Source: Planctomycetota bacterium
Lineage (GTDB): Bacteria; Planctomycetota; SZUA-567; H5-PLA8
Direction: 5' to 3'
Assembly (NCBI GenBank): GCA_026184295.1
Contig: JAHCJK010000050.1
Coordinates: 1 to 33,677 of the forward strand
Length of the DNA stretch: 33,677 bases
Made by a program: the position numbers and the translations under genes. Below are positions 31,765 through 33,677 of the stretch, one piece after another. The notes beneath the pieces are model-generated. The model searched no databases, had not been told where the DNA came from, and saw only the letters and a list, made by a program, of their open reading frames with translations. Numbering within the stretch: the stretch's first letter is position 1; every line of letters starts with the position of its first letter.

Positions 31765-32562
31765 ATGCCTGCTCTAAAGAGGATAGGCCCGCTTCAGGCA
31801 CTGCTGCTCTGCATGGGGCTCGCGGGGGCCGTGCGCGCCGAAGCGCCCGCGCCGCCCAAGCACGCCGAACTGGCCGCGGCCATCGCGCGCGAGATCAAAC
31901 CCGAACACAACCAGTACGCGCACAAGGAACTCTCCATCGTCTGGAAGGACGAGGCGAACCCCGCGTATGCCAACCACACCGATTGCAGCGGCTTCCTGAA
32001 TCTGCTTCTGGCGAAGGCCTACGACTACACGCCCGAGGATCTGCGCGCGTGGACCGGGCGCAGCCGCCCGCTCGCCAAGACCTGGCGGCAGACGATTGCC
32101 GACGGCAAGGGCTTTGCGCCCGTCGCGAAGGTGGCCGACCTGCGCGCGGGCGACGTGATCGCGATCGCGTACGAACCCGGCAACAAGAACACCGGCCACG
32201 TGCTCCTCGCCGCTGGTCCCGCCAAGCAATTGGACGCGAAGAAGCCGCTCGTCGAAGGTACCTCGCAGTGGGAAGTCCCGGTGATCGATTCAAGCATGTC
32301 GCCGCACGGGCCCAAGGACACGCGCCGCATCGACGCGAAGACCAGCGCCACCGGCGTCGGCCGCGGCGAGCTGCGCCTGTACGCCGATGCGCAGGGCGCG
32401 CCCGCGGGCTACGCCTGGAGCTTCTACGCCAACAGCGAGTTCCACGCTGTGAAAGAACGCCCCCTGGCGATGGGCCGCCTGATCAAGGACTACAAGCCGC
32501 CCGCGCCGAAGGACGACGCTGCGCCGGCGCCGGAACCCGCCGACGAGAACGAAGGGGACTGA
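31765..32562 (+). CDS. secreted NlpC/P60-like cysteine hydrolase
   Basis: 265 residues from ATG 31765 (GAGG upstream), starting with a signal peptide ending near VRAEA (about residue 25). NlpC/P60/CHAP-type active-site pattern: Cys74 in HTDCSGFLNLLLAKAY, where DCSGF is the hallmark, and His145 in NTGHVLLAAG, with VIDSS and a possible third polar residue downstream. DLRAGDVIAIAY is the usual strand between them. Such enzymes hydrolyse peptide bonds in the cell wall. The C-terminus is a Pro/Ala/Glu-rich tail without a domain. It is divergent from argC and shares its spacer; no cell-wall genes are nearby, so the exact substrate is unknown. Confidence 0.85.
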   Translation: MPALKRIGPLQALLLCMGLAGAVRAEAPAPPKHAELAAAIAREIKPEHNQYAHKELSIVWKDEANPAYANHTDCSGFLNLLLAKAYDYTPEDLRAWTGRSRPLAKTWRQTIADGKGFAPVAKVADLRAGDVIAIAYEPGNKNTGHVLLAAGPAKQLDAKKPLVEGTSQWEVPVIDSSMSPHGPKDTRRIDAKTSATGVGRGELRLYADAQGAPAGYAWSFYANSEFHAVKERPLAMGRLIKDYKPPAPKDDAAPAPEPADENEGD

Positions 32563-32566
32563 ACGG

Positions 32567-32599
32567 CTATTTTGGATTTTGGATGGCGGATTTTGGATT
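32567..32599. repeat. inverted repeat, left copy (TTTTGGA heptads)
   Basis: GGA at 32574, 32581, 32588 and 32595 are seven bases apart. Its reverse complement matches 33,051-33,084 at 29 of 33 positions with one indel. The pair encloses the gene at 32617-33033. Confidence 0.75.
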
Positions 32600-32616
32600 G
32601 GGCGGACGAAGGATGA

Positions 32617-33033
32617 TTACGCCCGCGCGCGCTTATTCCGCTTGGAGCGCCGGCCGTAGCCTTGAAGCAGCTTTTCGCCGTCGGATTTCTCGCGCCGTGC
32701 TTCCAGCCACTGTGTGACTTCGCGCATCGTCCTAGGCACGCGCACGCCCATGCCGCAGCCGCAATCGTGAAAGGTAAAGCCGTTGCGCGCGAGGGTCTCC
32801 GCGACCTTCCAGCTCGTACGATTCGACTTGCGCGGGGCTTTAAAGTCGAGCCCCATGTCGAACATCGGCCGCTTGCATTCGGGACAGACGATCTCGCGTG
32901 GGACATGCTCCAGCCGCTGCTTGGCAATGAACGTTTTCTCGTCGCAGGGTTCCCACTGCCAATACTTGAACGATTTGCGGCAGTCGAAGCACGCGAAGTG
33001 GTCGCGGTAATTGTGGAAGGCGTAACGGCACAT
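32617..33033 (-). CDS. conserved zinc-ribbon protein, 138 aa
   Basis: ATG 33033 follows AGGGA. The N-terminus MCRYAFHNYRDHFACFDCRKSF has a CFDC pair, and a second pair follows in IVCPECKRPM, together a likely zinc-ribbon site; CGCG around 91-94 adds two cysteines. The middle has GLDFKAPRKS, which I recall in homologues from several phyla, and the C-terminus is basic (RRSKRNKRARA), so nucleic-acid binding is possible. No known function. The gene fills the space between two inverted copies of a heptad-based repeat (32,567-32,599 and 33,051-33,084) and nothing else does. Confidence 0.8.
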   Translation of the reverse strand: MCRYAFHNYRDHFACFDCRKSFKYWQWEPCDEKTFIAKQRLEHVPREIVCPECKRPMFDMGLDFKAPRKSNRTSWKVAETLARNGFTFHDCGCGMGVRVPRTMREVTQWLEARREKSDGEKLLQGYGRRSKRNKRARA

Positions 33034-33050
33034 GATCGGTCCCTGCTTGA

Positions 33051-33084
33051 AGTCCAAAAATCGGCCATCCAAAATCGAAAACAG
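33051..33084. repeat. inverted repeat, right copy
   Basis: AGTCCAAAAATCGGCCATCC followed by AAAATCG is the inverted counterpart of the left copy at 32,567-32,599. Right of it the NUDIX gene ends at 33090. Confidence 0.75.
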
Positions 33085-33089
33085 TCTTC

Positions 33090-33638
33090 TTACTTCATCA
33101 CCTTCTTCAGCCCGCGCACCAGCCCCGGATCGAGGTCCATCGCGGCGCACTCCTCGCGCGTGAACCACTGCGCGTCCTTCACGCCGTCGCCGATGGCGTG
33201 TTTGCCTTCGTCGCCGATCAGCAGCATGCGCAGGTCGTGGTGTTCGTGCGCGGGGTCGGTCTTGCGCGCGGGGATCAGGTGCACGTCCACGTCCAGCAGC
33301 ACGGGGCCGCCGTCGGGGTGGCGCGGCTCGAGCAGCGTCTCTTCGCGGACCTCGCGCATGCTCGCCACGCCCGGATCGTCTTCGCCGGGTTCGAAGTGCC
33401 CGCCCGGCTGCAGCCACCGATGCAGTTTGCCGTGAAAGATCAGCAGCGTCTTGGTGCGCGCGGCGTTGAAGACCATGCCGCTCGCCGTCAGGTGCCCGGG
33501 CACGAAGTGCTCGCGCGAGAACGGCGCGGACGCCGTCGCCACCAGCGCCTGAATCTTGCGCAGGCTCTCGGCCTCGCGCGCGTCGGCGGGGACGTGGGCC
33601 GCGAGCAGCCTCGCGATTTTTTCCGTAGCCGTCGTCAT
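33090..33638 (-). CDS. NUDIX hydrolase
   Basis: 182 residues from ATG 33638. The Nudix signature lies at WLQPGGHFEPGED through MREVREET: glycine, glutamates and REVREE are present, with one extra residue between the first Glu and REVREE relative to Gx5Ex7REUxEE, so it is a variant box; the usual glycine after EET is replaced by leucine. The N-terminal about 50 residues are helical (LRKIQALVATASAPFSREHF), as in Nudix proteins of the GHxEPGE subgroup. Likely hydrolyses a nucleoside-diphosphate-linked compound; substrate unknown. No Shine-Dalgarno is visible; the leader is the repeat array described next. Confidence 0.9.
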   Translation of the reverse strand: MTTATEKIARLLAAHVPADAREAESLRKIQALVATASAPFSREHFVPGHLTASGMVFNAARTKTLLIFHGKLHRWLQPGGHFEPGEDDPGVASMREVREETLLEPRHPDGGPVLLDVDVHLIPARKTDPAHEHHDLRMLLIGDEGKHAIGDGVKDAQWFTREECAAMDLDPGLVRGLKKVMK

Positions 33639-33647
33639 GGGAACGCT

Positions 33648-33677
33648 AGAACCAAGAACCAAGAACCAAGAACCAAG
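33648..33677. repeat. heptad tandem array AGAACCA (TTGGTTC), open at window end
   Basis: Four perfect 7-nt units start at 33648, 33655, 33662 and 33669, and the array continues off the window. It begins only 10 nt upstream of the NUDIX start codon, so the leader of that gene may be made of repeats. Confidence 0.85.

Noticed and set aside
33648..33677. CRISPR array
   Set aside because: Units are 7 nt with no spacers; a simple tandem array. No cas gene is present.

Overview
The window is about 65-70% G+C, densely coded on both strands, with Shine-Dalgarno-led genes and several sigma-70-like promoters. Signal peptides, a lipoprotein and an O-antigen/exopolysaccharide-type sugar locus point to a Gram-negative bacterium. 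Short intergenic palindromes and heptanucleotide repeats of a type common in uncultivated planctomycete/PVC-like genomes suggest that neighbourhood. This is an impression; no ribosomal or other marker gene is present to settle it.

Layout. 1-738 (-) is the start of an alpha/beta-hydrolase-like gene cut by the window edge; 908-1354 (+) is an orphan protein. 1355-1737 holds a 200-bp palindromic MITE-like element, a 21-nt palindrome, a terminator and a heptad repeat. 1738-6998 (-) is a carbohydrate catabolic operon in the transcription order gntR, gfo/idh oxidoreductase, sugar isomerase/epimerase, deoC, aldehyde dehydrogenase; its promoter overlaps two palindromes that look like GntR-type operators. 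7195-9813 (+) carries a conserved hypothetical, a SpoIIE/RsbU-type phosphatase and a MutM-type glycosylase.

9910-24439 is a surface-polysaccharide locus on both strands that converges at 12.70 kb. The plus arm has a NusG/RfaH/UpxY-like antiterminator, a nucleotide-sugar epimerase/reductase and a three-domain C-methyltransferase-like protein. The minus arm starts at a strong promoter (TTGACA-N17-TATGGT) and encodes RfbF, RfbG and RfbH (CDP-3,6-dideoxyhexose synthesis), two tandem paralogous GT-C membrane glycosyltransferases, a thiamine-diphosphate enzyme of the acetolactate-synthase family, an FkbM methyltransferase, a NeuB-family synthase and a membrane-anchored GT2. The combination RfbF/G/H plus ThDP enzyme plus reductase matches the logic of branched 3,6-dideoxyhexose (yersiniose-like) synthesis.

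24597-28583 is a run of secreted or membrane proteins without recognisable function. 28640-30060 is a lower-GC patch with a lipoprotein and a small membrane zinc-ribbon protein. 30068-31584 (-) holds argC and a C-terminally short PII protein separated by an inverted pair of heptad-repeat arrays. 31765-32562 (+) is a secreted NlpC/P60-like hydrolase. 32617-33033 (-) is a zinc-ribbon protein enclosed by about 33-bp inverted repeats, and 33090-33638 (-) a NUDIX hydrolase preceded by a TTGGTTC heptad array that runs off the window.

Most striking: the branched-dideoxysugar locus with its own NusG paralogue, the tandem GT-C pair, the truncated PII beside argC, and a dispersed family of GG-every-7-nt repeats, two copies of which form an inverted pair around a gene.
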